Source of the DNA: Chitinophaga sp. 180180018-3
Lineage (GTDB): Bacteria > Bacteroidota > Bacteroidia > Chitinophagales > Chitinophagaceae
Length of the DNA stretch: 64,000 bases
Reading direction: 5' to 3'
Assembly: GCF_037893185.1 (NCBI RefSeq)
Contig: NZ_CP140772.1
Span: forward strand, 7,184,001-7,248,000
Part shown: positions 1 to 7,946 of the stretch, one piece after another
How positions within the stretch are numbered: position 1 is the stretch's first letter
Layout: each line of letters starts with the position of its first letter
Made by a program: the position numbers and the translations under genes
Notes under the pieces: generated by a model
What the model saw: only the letters and a program-made list of their open reading frames with translations
What the model was told of the DNA's origin: nothing
Databases searched by the model: none

Positions 1-355
1 GGGATTCAGGATATTTCAAATATCAATCCAATGCCGGCCCCTTGCGGTTTTACTGATTTATCGTGAACGAAAATGTAGAAATCCTTCCACAAAAATTTGT
101 TAATTGTCCACATGCCAGCCAACCAAAAAAATTCACATTCTATTAACAGTGAATATAAATATTTATATTTACAATTGTAAAACATTTTATCCCGATAGCT
201 GGTTATTGTAGCACATTACTCATCAATAACCTATATATACCCGGATAAATATGTCCATTTGTCCATTTCAGCTTATTTTAGCTAAACCAAGCACCCAGGC
301 TGTCATGTGAAAGACACTAAACCAATCCTTTCGTCATTTAAACCCAATTGGCGCT
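1..355. other. AT-rich intergenic region, no gene seen
   Basis: No convincing ORF or RNA gene is visible. The stretch contains a perfect 18-bp AT palindrome at 152-169 (AATATAAAT followed by its complement), an ACAATTGT palindrome at 171-178, and a short direct repeat of TGTCCATT around 251-266. These could be operator or promoter elements for the small gene starting at 356, but nothing ties them to a regulator. Confidence 0.5.
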
Positions 356-634
356 ATGCGAAACATTGCATGCACATTTAATGTAGATGGTGTTCCAACC
401 AAAATCAATTTGCGGAAGCTACCCCGGCAACGACGTTTTCAGGCTATTATCGACCGTAATATCACGGAGTATATTATCTCTGATGAAACTAACGAGATTG
501 AATATTATGAGGGGCCTGTATTGAGCGACTATCTGTCGACCAAGATAGCCGGATTGATCAGGCAGTATTTTCCGAATGTCAGGGCAATAGTAAAAATAGG
601 GGAAGATAACTATGAGGGGTATGATGATTATTAA
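356..634 (+). CDS. Small hypothetical protein (92 aa)
   Basis: I do not recognise this protein. It has 92 residues with no signal peptide or membrane segment. The N-terminal half is basic (around residues 18-27) and the C-terminus is acidic and tyrosine-rich. The ATG at 356 is the first start in the frame, and the gene ends shortly before a hairpin at 672-706 that separates it from the convergent gpsA. The composition looks like a real soluble protein rather than a shadow, and nothing overlaps it on the other strand except a low-complexity frame. A free-standing regulatory or toxin/antitoxin-like role is possible but unsupported. Confidence 0.55.
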   Translation: MRNIACTFNVDGVPTKINLRKLPRQRRFQAIIDRNITEYIISDETNEIEYYEGPVLSDYLSTKIAGLIRQYFPNVRAIVKIGEDNYEGYDDY

Positions 635-671
635 GATCATCTGCATATGTAGCCTCCGGCTACCGGCGATC

Positions 672-706
672 CGGTGAACTTAGTCTGTTCCGACCGAAGT
701 TCACCG
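672..706. terminator. Bidirectional hairpin between convergent genes
   Basis: A 10-bp perfect stem (CGGTGAACTT at 672-681 with AAGTTCACCG at 697-706) contains a further GTC/GAC pair inside. It lies between the plus-strand gene ending at 634 and gpsA ending at 722 on the minus strand. There is no good U-tract, so termination is inferred from position and stem strength. Confidence 0.5.
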
Positions 707-721
707 AATATTCCATTTCTA

Positions 722-1744
722 TCAGATAAATCCTTTTTCGAGTGCCTGAAATGCTTCTGCGGGGTGTACCTGCAGCCACAAAATGGCATATACCGCTTGT
801 GCAACCGGCATATAGGCTCCTATTTTTTTGTTCATTTCATGCAGGCATTTGCTGGCATAATAACCTTCTGCTATCATGTTCAGCTCGAGCTGGGCTGCTT
901 TAACGCTGTAGCCTTTGCCTATCATATTGCCAAAGGTGCGGTTCCGGCTGTGCAGAGAATAGCAGGTCACCAGCAGATCGCCGAGATATGCACTGGCGCT
1001 GTAATTGTGTGTTACCGGCTCAGTTCCCGCCACAATCGCTTTTAACTCTTCATATTTTTCCAGGAAATGCTGCATTTCCCTGAAACAGTTGGTGATAAAC
1101 ACACTGAGGAAGTTGTCGCCATACTCCCGGCCATGCGCTATACCAGCGCCCAAAGCATATATATTCTTCAACACGGCTGCCAGCTGCACACCTACTACAT
1201 CGGTGTTCACGATAGTGCGGAGATAACCTGAAGTGAATTTATCAGCGATAGTCTGGGTAGTTTCCAACTGAGTACCAGAAAAAGTGAGGTACGACAGTTT
1301 TTCATTGGCTACTTCTTCGGCGTGGCAAGGCCCGGTGATGGTAAAATACCGATCGGCAGTTAATCCGAAATGCTTTAGCAGGTATTCTCCTATCAGGTCG
1401 TTATTACTGGGCACGAGCCCTTTAATAGCAGAGATTACTTTTTTATTGTTCAGGGCATTTGCTGCCAGTCCGCTCAACACATTTTCAAGGAAAGCGGAAG
1501 GTACTGCCAGTACCAGTTCATCACAGGCAGCTACTATTTTCTGCAGGTCGTTACTAAGTGTCAGCAGGCTGGTATCAAAGTATACGGAGGTCAGATAATG
1601 CTTGTTATGATGTCTTAACTGCAGGTGTTGGATAGTGTCATCATTCCTGATCCACCAGTGAATATGATGTCCGTTGTCTGTCAGGATCTTTGCCAGCGCA
1701 GTAGCCCAGCTACCGCTGCCTATAATTCCAATACTCTTACTCAC
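722..1744 (-). CDS. gpsA: Glycerol-3-phosphate dehydrogenase [NAD(P)+]
   Basis: This cytosolic enzyme reduces dihydroxyacetone phosphate to sn-glycerol 3-phosphate, the backbone for phospholipids. The N-terminus has the Rossmann GxGxWA motif at residues 9-14 (GSGSWA). The NLK-type active-site region is present as AVLKNIYALGAGIAHG, and the SAIKGL segment is typical of the family. At 340 residues it is the usual GpsA length. It is the last minus-strand gene before the efflux locus at 1848 and is separated from it by a 32-bp-stem hairpin, so it is probably transcribed independently. Family assignment is firm. Confidence 0.95.
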   Translation of the reverse strand: MSKSIGIIGSGSWATALAKILTDNGHHIHWWIRNDDTIQHLQLRHHNKHYLTSVYFDTSLLTLSNDLQKIVAACDELVLAVPSAFLENVLSGLAANALNNKKVISAIKGLVPSNNDLIGEYLLKHFGLTADRYFTITGPCHAEEVANEKLSYLTFSGTQLETTQTIADKFTSGYLRTIVNTDVVGVQLAAVLKNIYALGAGIAHGREYGDNFLSVFITNCFREMQHFLEKYEELKAIVAGTEPVTHNYSASAYLGDLLVTCYSLHSRNRTFGNMIGKGYSVKAAQLELNMIAEGYYASKCLHEMNKKIGAYMPVAQAVYAILWLQVHPAEAFQALEKGFI

Positions 1745-1768
1745 ATTGCAAATTTTTATGCAATATAG

Positions 1769-1843
1769 AGAATTAGGAAATAGCGAGAAGACCTTAGCGA
1801 ATAATTATCCATCGCTAAGGTCTTCTCGCTATTTCCTAATTCT
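1769..1843. terminator. Long perfect hairpin (32-bp stem) after efflux operon
   Basis: The left arm 1769-1800 and right arm 1812-1843 are exact reverse complements over 32 nt, with an 11-nt loop. It begins 4 nt beyond the stop codon of the HlyD gene (1848) and precedes gpsA on the same strand, so it should insulate the two. The arm contains GAATTAGGAAATAGCGAG, related to arms at 26433, 40600 and 63935. There is no poly-U run, so it may be a REP-like element rather than a classical terminator. Confidence 0.75.
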
Positions 1844-1847
1844 TATA

Positions 1848-3233
1848 TTATTTGGCTTGCCCTTCAAACAGCTGGTTCTTAGGTACCAGCTTTACTTTCT
1901 TACCATTATCGAGCAGGCGTGAAATGGCGGAGTAAGGGGCTGAAACTACCTGATCGCCTGCGCTCAGGCCGGAAGTCACTTGTATCCAGGCGTCGTCCTG
2001 TACACCGGTTTTTACAGTTATCATCTTCACGGTACCATCTTTCTGTAATACAAAAACCACTTCATTCAATTCCTGTTTTGTGCTGGCAGAAGAAGTAGGC
2101 GTTGTATCGTCCTGTGCTGGCTGCTTTTTATCATTTTTATCGCCATGTGCCTTGGAAGTAGTATCCCTGGTAGTTACCGCATTGATGGGGATAGCCAGTA
2201 CATTGTTCACATACCTGGTTTGTATATTCACGCTGGCACTCATACCCGGACGGAAAGGGAATGTTCTTTTCTGCTTGTTAATAAGATCGTGGTAACTCTC
2301 GGGCAGTATACGGATATGTACTATATAACTTGTAACCTGTTCCGCGGAGGAGGCAGTAGCTACGGTGGCAGTGGCCGCACCTTTGCTGGAACTGGCTATC
2401 TGGGTTACTACACCTTTGAACTGGCGGTTGTTGTATGCGTCTACTTCGATGAGTGCAGTGTCGCCGAACTTTACTTTGGGGATATCGTTTTCTCCCACAT
2501 CTACCTGTACTTCCATACTATTCATATCAGCGATGCGGAGCATTTCGGTACCAGTCATCTGTGCTGTACCCACAACACGTTCGCCTTTCTTCACTGAAAG
2601 CAGGGATATGATCCCCCCCATCGGTGCTGCAATGGTAGTACGGCCGAGGTTTTTATTTGCCTCATTCAGGTTAGCCTGTGCACTTCGTACGGCGAACTTG
2701 TTACCATTGATTTGCTGTACGGCGGCATTATAATCTGCCAGTGAAGCAAGATAAGTGGCCTGAGAGGTTTCAAATTCTGATTTTGAGATCACTTTCTGAG
2801 CTAACAGTTCTTTGTTCCTGTTAAAAGCGGCTTTATTCTGATCCAGCCTTGCCTGGAAAGAGTTAAGCGAAGCAGCAGAATTCGCGAGCTGGGCCTGTGT
2901 CTGGCTTACGGAGGCAGCAGCCTTATCTACCATGGAGCCATAAATATCCGCGTATATGCGTGCCAGTACCTGTCCCTTTTTTACGGAATCGCCCTCCTGT
3001 ACAAGGAGGTCGGTGATTTCTCCGGATACGTCGGAGCTGACTTTTACCTCTGTTTCGGGATAAATCTTGCCGCTGGCGGTAACCACCTCTATAATATTAC
3101 GGTTAGCAGCTTTGTCTACAGCAACTTTAATACCTTCATCTTTACCGATAACTCCGGACGCTTTCAGTACCAGGAGTAAAATAACAAATGAACAAAGTAT
3201 GCCTATGAGCCAGTAAAGTGTCTTTTTCTTCAT
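1848..3233 (-). CDS. HlyD/MacA-family efflux periplasmic adaptor
   Basis: This is a periplasmic adaptor linking an inner-membrane transporter to an outer-membrane TolC channel. The N-terminus has a single signal anchor (residues 6-25). It is followed by a split biotinyl-lipoyl domain (start near VTASGKIYPETEVKVSSDVSGEI), a long helical hairpin rich in Gln and Ala (about 95-200), the second lipoyl half (TTIAAPMGGII), and beta-barrel and membrane-proximal domains. A low-complexity K/T/S/D insert lies near residues 355-385. At 461 residues it is longer than the other adaptor in the locus (415). The TolC gene ends 24 bp upstream, so the two are co-transcribed. MacA-like is a family call; the substrate is unknown. 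Confidence 0.88.
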   Translation of the reverse strand: MKKKTLYWLIGILCSFVILLLVLKASGVIGKDEGIKVAVDKAANRNIIEVVTASGKIYPETEVKVSSDVSGEITDLLVQEGDSVKKGQVLARIYADIYGSMVDKAAASVSQTQAQLANSAASLNSFQARLDQNKAAFNRNKELLAQKVISKSEFETSQATYLASLADYNAAVQQINGNKFAVRSAQANLNEANKNLGRTTIAAPMGGIISLLSVKKGERVVGTAQMTGTEMLRIADMNSMEVQVDVGENDIPKVKFGDTALIEVDAYNNRQFKGVVTQIASSSKGAATATVATASSAEQVTSYIVHIRILPESYHDLINKQKRTFPFRPGMSASVNIQTRYVNNVLAIPINAVTTRDTTSKAHGDKNDKKQPAQDDTTPTSSASTKQELNEVVFVLQKDGTVKMITVKTGVQDDAWIQVTSGLSAGDQVVSAPYSAISRLLDNGKKVKLVPKNQLFEGQAK

Positions 3234-3257
3234 AAAGCAATTAATTTCCGGGAATCG

Positions 3258-4607
3258 CTACAGCGATATTTTCTGGTCTCTGTAGAACTCCAGCAATTTC
3301 ATTTTAAATATATAGTCGTATTGGGCTATTACTCTATTAGTTTGCGCCTGGTACAATTTACTTTGTGTGGTGATATAATCAATTGTATTCATCAGCCCCA
3401 GATTAAACCGTTTGGTCGCAAAATCATATGCTTTCTGTGCGGACATTACCCCCGTGGTGGTGGAATGAAATTTCTGCAGCGCAGCTACGGCATTTGCGTG
3501 GGCAGTGTAAATATCCTGCTTCAGTTTCTGACGGTTCAGATCCCGGGTCAGTTCCTGATTCTGTATGGTAGCTTTTGCTTTGGCCACTGCCGTGCGCTGC
3601 TGCCAGCCATTAAAGATAGGAATGTTCATTCCAATACCTATTGTTTTCCGGAATGTATTGTCGATCTGTTCATTGAAAGGTATTAACTTATTATTCCGGT
3701 CGAAATAGTTATTGGCGTAATAAGTGTTCAGCCCTCCCTGTATACCCAATGAAGGATACAGCTGTGATTTGGTCGCCTGCCAGGATTTTTGGGCGCTTTT
3801 GATCATCAGTTCATCAGACTTTACCTGAGGATAATTGGTCAATGCTGCGCTGTAAACCATTTCAGGACCCATTTCCTGCAAAGGCGCCAAAGGCAGCGAG
3901 GCGATATTTTCCGGTACTTCAGGCTCGAAAGGAATCTCAAAACCGAGGTTCAGGTATGCCTTCTCCTGAAGTATAGAAAGAATAACATTATTTTTTGCGG
4001 TAACCAGGTTAGTACTATCAGAAGCCAGTTGTGCTTCCAGGTCGGCCTGATTACTTTCCGGCACGGAGCCGGCGATCACCAGTTTTTTGGTATTCTCCAG
4101 GTTAGAGGTGGTCAGGCGCACATTTTCTTCATTTACCTTTACCTGTTCTATGTTCAATAATATTTGCAGAAAAGCGGTAGCCACATTAAATGCCAGGTCG
4201 TTCCGGGCTTTTTCCAGCAGGAAGCTGTTGGCTTCTGCAGTATAGCGGTTGGCAGCTATGGTCCGTTGCTGGGCGAACCAGCTGAACAGGTTACCCTGCA
4301 GGTTAAGACCGCCACTGGCACTGAAATAGGTCTGGTTCACGTAGCTGTTGTCTGTCAGACTGGCCGACCTACCATCCGTATACCCTGCATTAGCAGAGCC
4401 ACTGAGCGCAGGAATCCTCTGGAGCTTACTTTGCATATATGTCAGATCCGCCAGACGCTTTTGTACATCCTGTTGTTTAACACCTATGTTATGTTGCAAC
4501 GCATAATCCACACACCTTTTAAGGCTCCACGTATCCTGGGCTTCAGCGGATATAGTGTTAGCAAACAATATGATCAGGAACATTCCTGTTATTCGGGATA
4601 GCTTCAT
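3258..4607 (-). CDS. TolC-family outer-membrane efflux protein
   Basis: This is an outer-membrane channel of the OEP/TolC type with two repeats of the helical-barrel domain. The start was placed at the ATG of MKLSRITGMF (4607) because a clear signal peptide follows (hydrophobic to about residue 22, then SAEAQD). The in-frame extension to 4715 would put unrelated residues before the signal peptide and would run through a candidate operator at 4687-4710. The protein is 449 residues. Typical OEP features are the N-terminal LKRCVDYALQHN segment and internal repeats of long amphipathic helices. It lies between the second ATPase and the HlyD gene in an export operon. Confidence 0.9.
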   Translation of the reverse strand: MKLSRITGMFLIILFANTISAEAQDTWSLKRCVDYALQHNIGVKQQDVQKRLADLTYMQSKLQRIPALSGSANAGYTDGRSASLTDNSYVNQTYFSASGGLNLQGNLFSWFAQQRTIAANRYTAEANSFLLEKARNDLAFNVATAFLQILLNIEQVKVNEENVRLTTSNLENTKKLVIAGSVPESNQADLEAQLASDSTNLVTAKNNVILSILQEKAYLNLGFEIPFEPEVPENIASLPLAPLQEMGPEMVYSAALTNYPQVKSDELMIKSAQKSWQATKSQLYPSLGIQGGLNTYYANNYFDRNNKLIPFNEQIDNTFRKTIGIGMNIPIFNGWQQRTAVAKAKATIQNQELTRDLNRQKLKQDIYTAHANAVAALQKFHSTTTGVMSAQKAYDFATKRFNLGLMNTIDYITTQSKLYQAQTNRVIAQYDYIFKMKLLEFYRDQKISL

Positions 4608-4686
4608 AACAAACCAAAAATATAATAATTGCGACGATAGTTTCCGGCCGTTCTTGATAGAAGGCGAAAATTTAGTAGGTATGGCA

Positions 4687-4710
4687 GTATACTCCACTAA
4701 TTGAGTGTAC
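4687..4710. promoter_or_regulatory. Candidate operator upstream of tolC-like gene
   Basis: GTATACTC (4687-4694) and GAGTGTAC (4703-4710) form an inverted repeat matching at 7 of 8 positions around an 8-bp spacer. A nested CACT/AGTG dyad sits inside. It lies about 80 bp upstream of the tolC-like start codon at 4607, in the 146-bp gap after the second ATPase gene. This suggests a separately regulated promoter for the tolC-hlyD pair. No regulator is encoded nearby to assign it to. Confidence 0.4.
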
Positions 4711-4753
4711 AACATAGTCTTTTTTTTACAAAAATTTAAAAAGTAATTCGCCT

Positions 4754-5419
4754 TTATTCATAGATATGACCGTCGCGAAGTTGGATGATCCGATTACCAT
4801 ATGTGGCATTGACATCCGAGTGGGTTACCTGAACAATGGTAATCTTGTCCTGCTCATTCAGGTGCTTGAACAGTTGCATGATCACCTTCGCCTGGTCGGA
4901 ATGCAGGTTCCCGGTGGGTTCATCCGCCAATATCACGCGGGGTTCTGCCACAATAGCCCTGGCAATACCTACCAGTTGTTGCTGTCCTCCTGAGAGTTGA
5001 TTGGGGAAAAGGTCTTTTTTGGCCACCATATTGAAACGGTCGAGTACATCAGCTACCCGGCTTTTTCTTTCCGAACTGCTGACATTTTTATATAAGAGCG
5101 GAGTTTCGATATTCTCGTAAACGGTCAGTTCATCGATCAGGTGATATGCCTGGAATACAAAACCTATAGCGCCGCGATGCAGCTGGGTTCTTTTCTTCTC
5201 GTTCATCTTATCTACCTTCTCCCCGTCGAACAGGTACTGTCCTTCAGAGGGTTCTTCCAATAATCCCATAATATGCAGCAGGGTAGATTTTCCCGATCCG
5301 GATGGTCCCATTATAGATACAAATTCTCCTTCGTTGATGGTAAGATCAATATCTTTCAGGATAAAGTTTCTTCCTAATCCCACTGGATAATATCTGGATA
5401 TTTTCTGCAATTCAATCAT
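4754..5419 (-). CDS. LolD/MacB-type ABC ATPase with atypical D-loop
   Basis: This is a cytoplasmic ATPase that should pair with FtsX-type permeases in a mechanotransmission ABC exporter. Walker [10 protein letters not shown] is at residues 38-46, the Q-loop Gln at 90, LSGGQ at 142-146, Walker B VILADE at 162-167 and the switch His at 200. Two positions differ from the paralogue at 17533. The residue after LSGGQQQ is Leu149 instead of Arg, and the D-loop reads GNLHS with His173 instead of GNLDS. Both differences could lower or alter ATPase activity. It follows the fifth permease gene by 80 bp. The fold assignment is secure; the effect of the substitutions is inference. Confidence 0.92.
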   Translation of the reverse strand: MIELQKISRYYPVGLGRNFILKDIDLTINEGEFVSIMGPSGSGKSTLLHIMGLLEEPSEGQYLFDGEKVDKMNEKKRTQLHRGAIGFVFQAYHLIDELTVYENIETPLLYKNVSSSERKSRVADVLDRFNMVAKKDLFPNQLSGGQQQLVGIARAIVAEPRVILADEPTGNLHSDQAKVIMQLFKHLNEQDKITIVQVTHSDVNATYGNRIIQLRDGHIYE

Positions 5420-5499
5420 GATCTGTCAATTTGTTTGTTGAATGAAATGTTTATATCTGCATATCGGTTTAGCAATATAATTAAAAGTAACCGGCCGGC

Positions 5500-7875
5500 T
5501 TATTCTGATCGCAAACTATCCACCGGGTTTCTCAGGGCAGCCTTTACCGATTGCATACTGGCCGTTGCCATGGCAATAATGATTGCTGCGCCCCCTGCCA
5601 GCAGGAACGCTCCGGCCGACATACCGGCATTATACGCAAATGAATTCAGCCAGTGTTGCATGGCATACCATGCCAGCGGAGAGGCAATAAGCAGTGCAAT
5701 CATCACCAGCTTCATAAAATCCCTGGACAGCAGCAATACCACGCTGCCGGCGGAAGCTCCCAGCACTTTCCTGATCCCTATTTCCCGGGTACGCTGTTCT
5801 GCTGTAAATGCCACCAGCCCGAATAGCCCAAGACAAGCCACCAGTATAATGATCGTAGAGAACCCCGCCATTATATACCCGGTTTTGTACTCTTGGGTAT
5901 ACAGGTTATTAAAGTCTTCATCCATAAAATGATACTCGAATGGAATACCTTGCTGATATTCATTCCATAGCTTCCCGATGGCAGCGATCACCTGCTGATT
6001 ATTCCCCGAAACTTTCACCAGTATCTGTCCAAACCAGTTGTATTCCGGAAAAACGATGATTGGCTCAATTTTGAGCTTCATCGACGCAAAGTGAAAATCT
6101 TTCATGACACCTTTTACCGTGCCCGCCCGGCCGTTCATCACCAGTCTTTTCCCCAACGCTGTTTCTGATGTCCATCCCAGCGCTTTTACGGCGGATTCAT
6201 TCAGGAAGAAGTGGTATACCTGGTCTTTTTCCGCTTTCAGCACATCCTGTATATCAGCATTGGTAAGATCTGATCCGGCCAGGAGGGTGATACCCATTGT
6301 ACGGAGATAATCTTTCTCTACCGGTATCGCTGTCAGGTTCATCCCAAATTCGGGACGTTTTCCTTCCACCTGGCCTATTGAATAGCCACCGCCAACTGCT
6401 ACGGGGGAATCATAAGACGCACTCACCGACTGTACGCCTGCCTGCTGCAAGACACGCTCTTTAAATGCTGCCAGTTGCTGCTGGCCAAACCTCCCGCCAG
6501 ACAGCACCAATACGCCGGACCTGTCGAGCCCCAATTGCTTATGCTGTATATAATGCAACTGCCGTTGTACCACCAGCGTACAGATAATAAAGAATACAGA
6601 GGCTGCAAACTGGAAAACAACCAGCGTTTTGCGAATACGCCTTCCACCCAGCGGCGTATGCCCTTTCAACGTTTGAACAGGCCGGAAGCGCGCCAGGAAA
6701 AAGGCCGGGTAAGTGCCGGCAACAAAAGCAGTAGTGATAAAAATGAGTGCGAGCAGCGCATATAGCCAGTAGCCGGTAGTGAAATCCAACACTAGTTTTA
6801 CACCGACAATATTATTGAAAGATGGCAGCAATATCATTGCTATCAGTACCCCGACTATCAGTGCATAACCTGTAATAAGGAATGATTCTGCGATAAATTG
6901 CCAGAAAACCTGTCCTCTTACGGCTCCCAATGCCTTACGGACGCCAATCTCCCGGCTTCTTTCTGCAGAACGGGCTGTAGCGAGGTTTACAAAATTGATA
7001 CAAGCCACCAGCAACAGGAGTATCGCTACAACGGTGAGTATACGGTTGTAACGGATGTCGCCGTATTGTTCTGATCCATCCTGGGCAAGGGAATGCAGAT
7101 GTAAATCGCCCAGGGCTTCCGGCACAAGGTCGAGTGTCGCCCCTGCCGCCAGTACTTTACCAAACCGATCTTTGATATAACCCTGCAATTGCTGATGCAG
7201 TTTATCTGCCGGAATATTATCTGCCAGCATTACATAGGTGAGATAATTAGGTCTGTTCCAGTTATCCTTTTCTCCCAGAGAAGCGTAACTGGCAACAAAA
7301 TCAAATTTAAGATGTGTATTGGCTGGCGGATCTTTTGCCACACCGGTCACCTGGTAACTTTTGTCGTCAATCTTCAGGAGCTTCCCCACAATATCTGTAG
7401 TACCAAAATATCTGCGCGCAGTGGAGGCCGACAAAACCACCATATCCGGCCCGTTTAATGCAGTGGCAGGATCTCCGGCTATCAGCGGAAAAGAGAACAT
7501 CCGGAAGAAATCAGGATCTGTATAGATAAACTGCTTTTCGGTGGTTATTTTATCTCCATTCCGTACTGTTGACGCCGACGGATATACCCTGCTTACCATT
7601 TTCACACCGGAGAAATCCTTTATCAGCGGCGCCAGGGCGTTCATCGTCATAGCAGTATGCACGACCGGCTGGTCTTTTTCTCCGTAATCTGTTCGCATGC
7701 GATACAGCTGCTTTCCGTGCTCGTGAAAGCGGTCATAAGTCCATTCGTTCCGCAGATACAGCGATAGCAACAAAAAACAGCCTATCCCCACCGCAAGCCC
7801 GGTGACATTGATCAGCGTATATAATTTTCTTTTTACAAGGTTTCTTGCGGCAATCTTCAGGTAACTGATAAACAT
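5500..7875 (-). CDS. MacB-like FtsX-domain ABC permease, fifth of the array
   Basis: This inner-membrane permease has two fused halves, each with one TM helix, a periplasmic MacB-PCD domain and an FtsX helix bundle. The start was placed at 7875 (MFISYLKIAARNLVKRK), which begins with the conserved amphipathic helix and TM1 (about 19-41) shared by the other four copies. The longer frame to 8100 overlaps the previous gene and adds no family sequence. Central TM helices lie around residues 283-400 and a further one near 430. The C-terminal FtsX domain carries TREIGIRKVLGAS and ends with NPVDSLRSE. A terminator-like hairpin separates it from permease four, and the divergent ATPase follows it. Confidence 0.92.
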   Translation of the reverse strand: MFISYLKIAARNLVKRKLYTLINVTGLAVGIGCFLLLSLYLRNEWTYDRFHEHGKQLYRMRTDYGEKDQPVVHTAMTMNALAPLIKDFSGVKMVSRVYPSASTVRNGDKITTEKQFIYTDPDFFRMFSFPLIAGDPATALNGPDMVVLSASTARRYFGTTDIVGKLLKIDDKSYQVTGVAKDPPANTHLKFDFVASYASLGEKDNWNRPNYLTYVMLADNIPADKLHQQLQGYIKDRFGKVLAAGATLDLVPEALGDLHLHSLAQDGSEQYGDIRYNRILTVVAILLLLVACINFVNLATARSAERSREIGVRKALGAVRGQVFWQFIAESFLITGYALIVGVLIAMILLPSFNNIVGVKLVLDFTTGYWLYALLALIFITTAFVAGTYPAFFLARFRPVQTLKGHTPLGGRRIRKTLVVFQFAASVFFIICTLVVQRQLHYIQHKQLGLDRSGVLVLSGGRFGQQQLAAFKERVLQQAGVQSVSASYDSPVAVGGGYSIGQVEGKRPEFGMNLTAIPVEKDYLRTMGITLLAGSDLTNADIQDVLKAEKDQVYHFFLNESAVKALGWTSETALGKRLVMNGRAGTVKGVMKDFHFASMKLKIEPIIVFPEYNWFGQILVKVSGNNQQVIAAIGKLWNEYQQGIPFEYHFMDEDFNNLYTQEYKTGYIMAGFSTIIILVACLGLFGLVAFTAEQRTREIGIRKVLGASAGSVVLLLSRDFMKLVMIALLIASPLAWYAMQHWLNSFAYNAGMSAGAFLLAGGAAIIIAMATASMQSVKAALRNPVDSLRSE

Positions 7876-7891
7876 CCTGGTTGTTTTTATT

Positions 7892-7930
7892 GTTAAAAAA
7901 GAAAAACAGGGCGCGTAGATACGCACTCTG
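7892..7930 (-). terminator. Intrinsic terminator between permeases four and five
   Basis: On the minus strand a 24-nt hairpin (7907-7930), stem CAGAGTGCGT with its partner and loop ATCT, carries one A-C mismatch and one wobble. A T-rich run of TTTTTCTTTTTT type follows (7893-7906). It starts 17 nt beyond the stop codon of the permease ending at 7947. This is the best canonical terminator inside the efflux locus and would split it into two transcription units or attenuate the downstream part. Confidence 0.65.
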
Positions 7931-7946
7931 AATTGCTGTTCACTTG

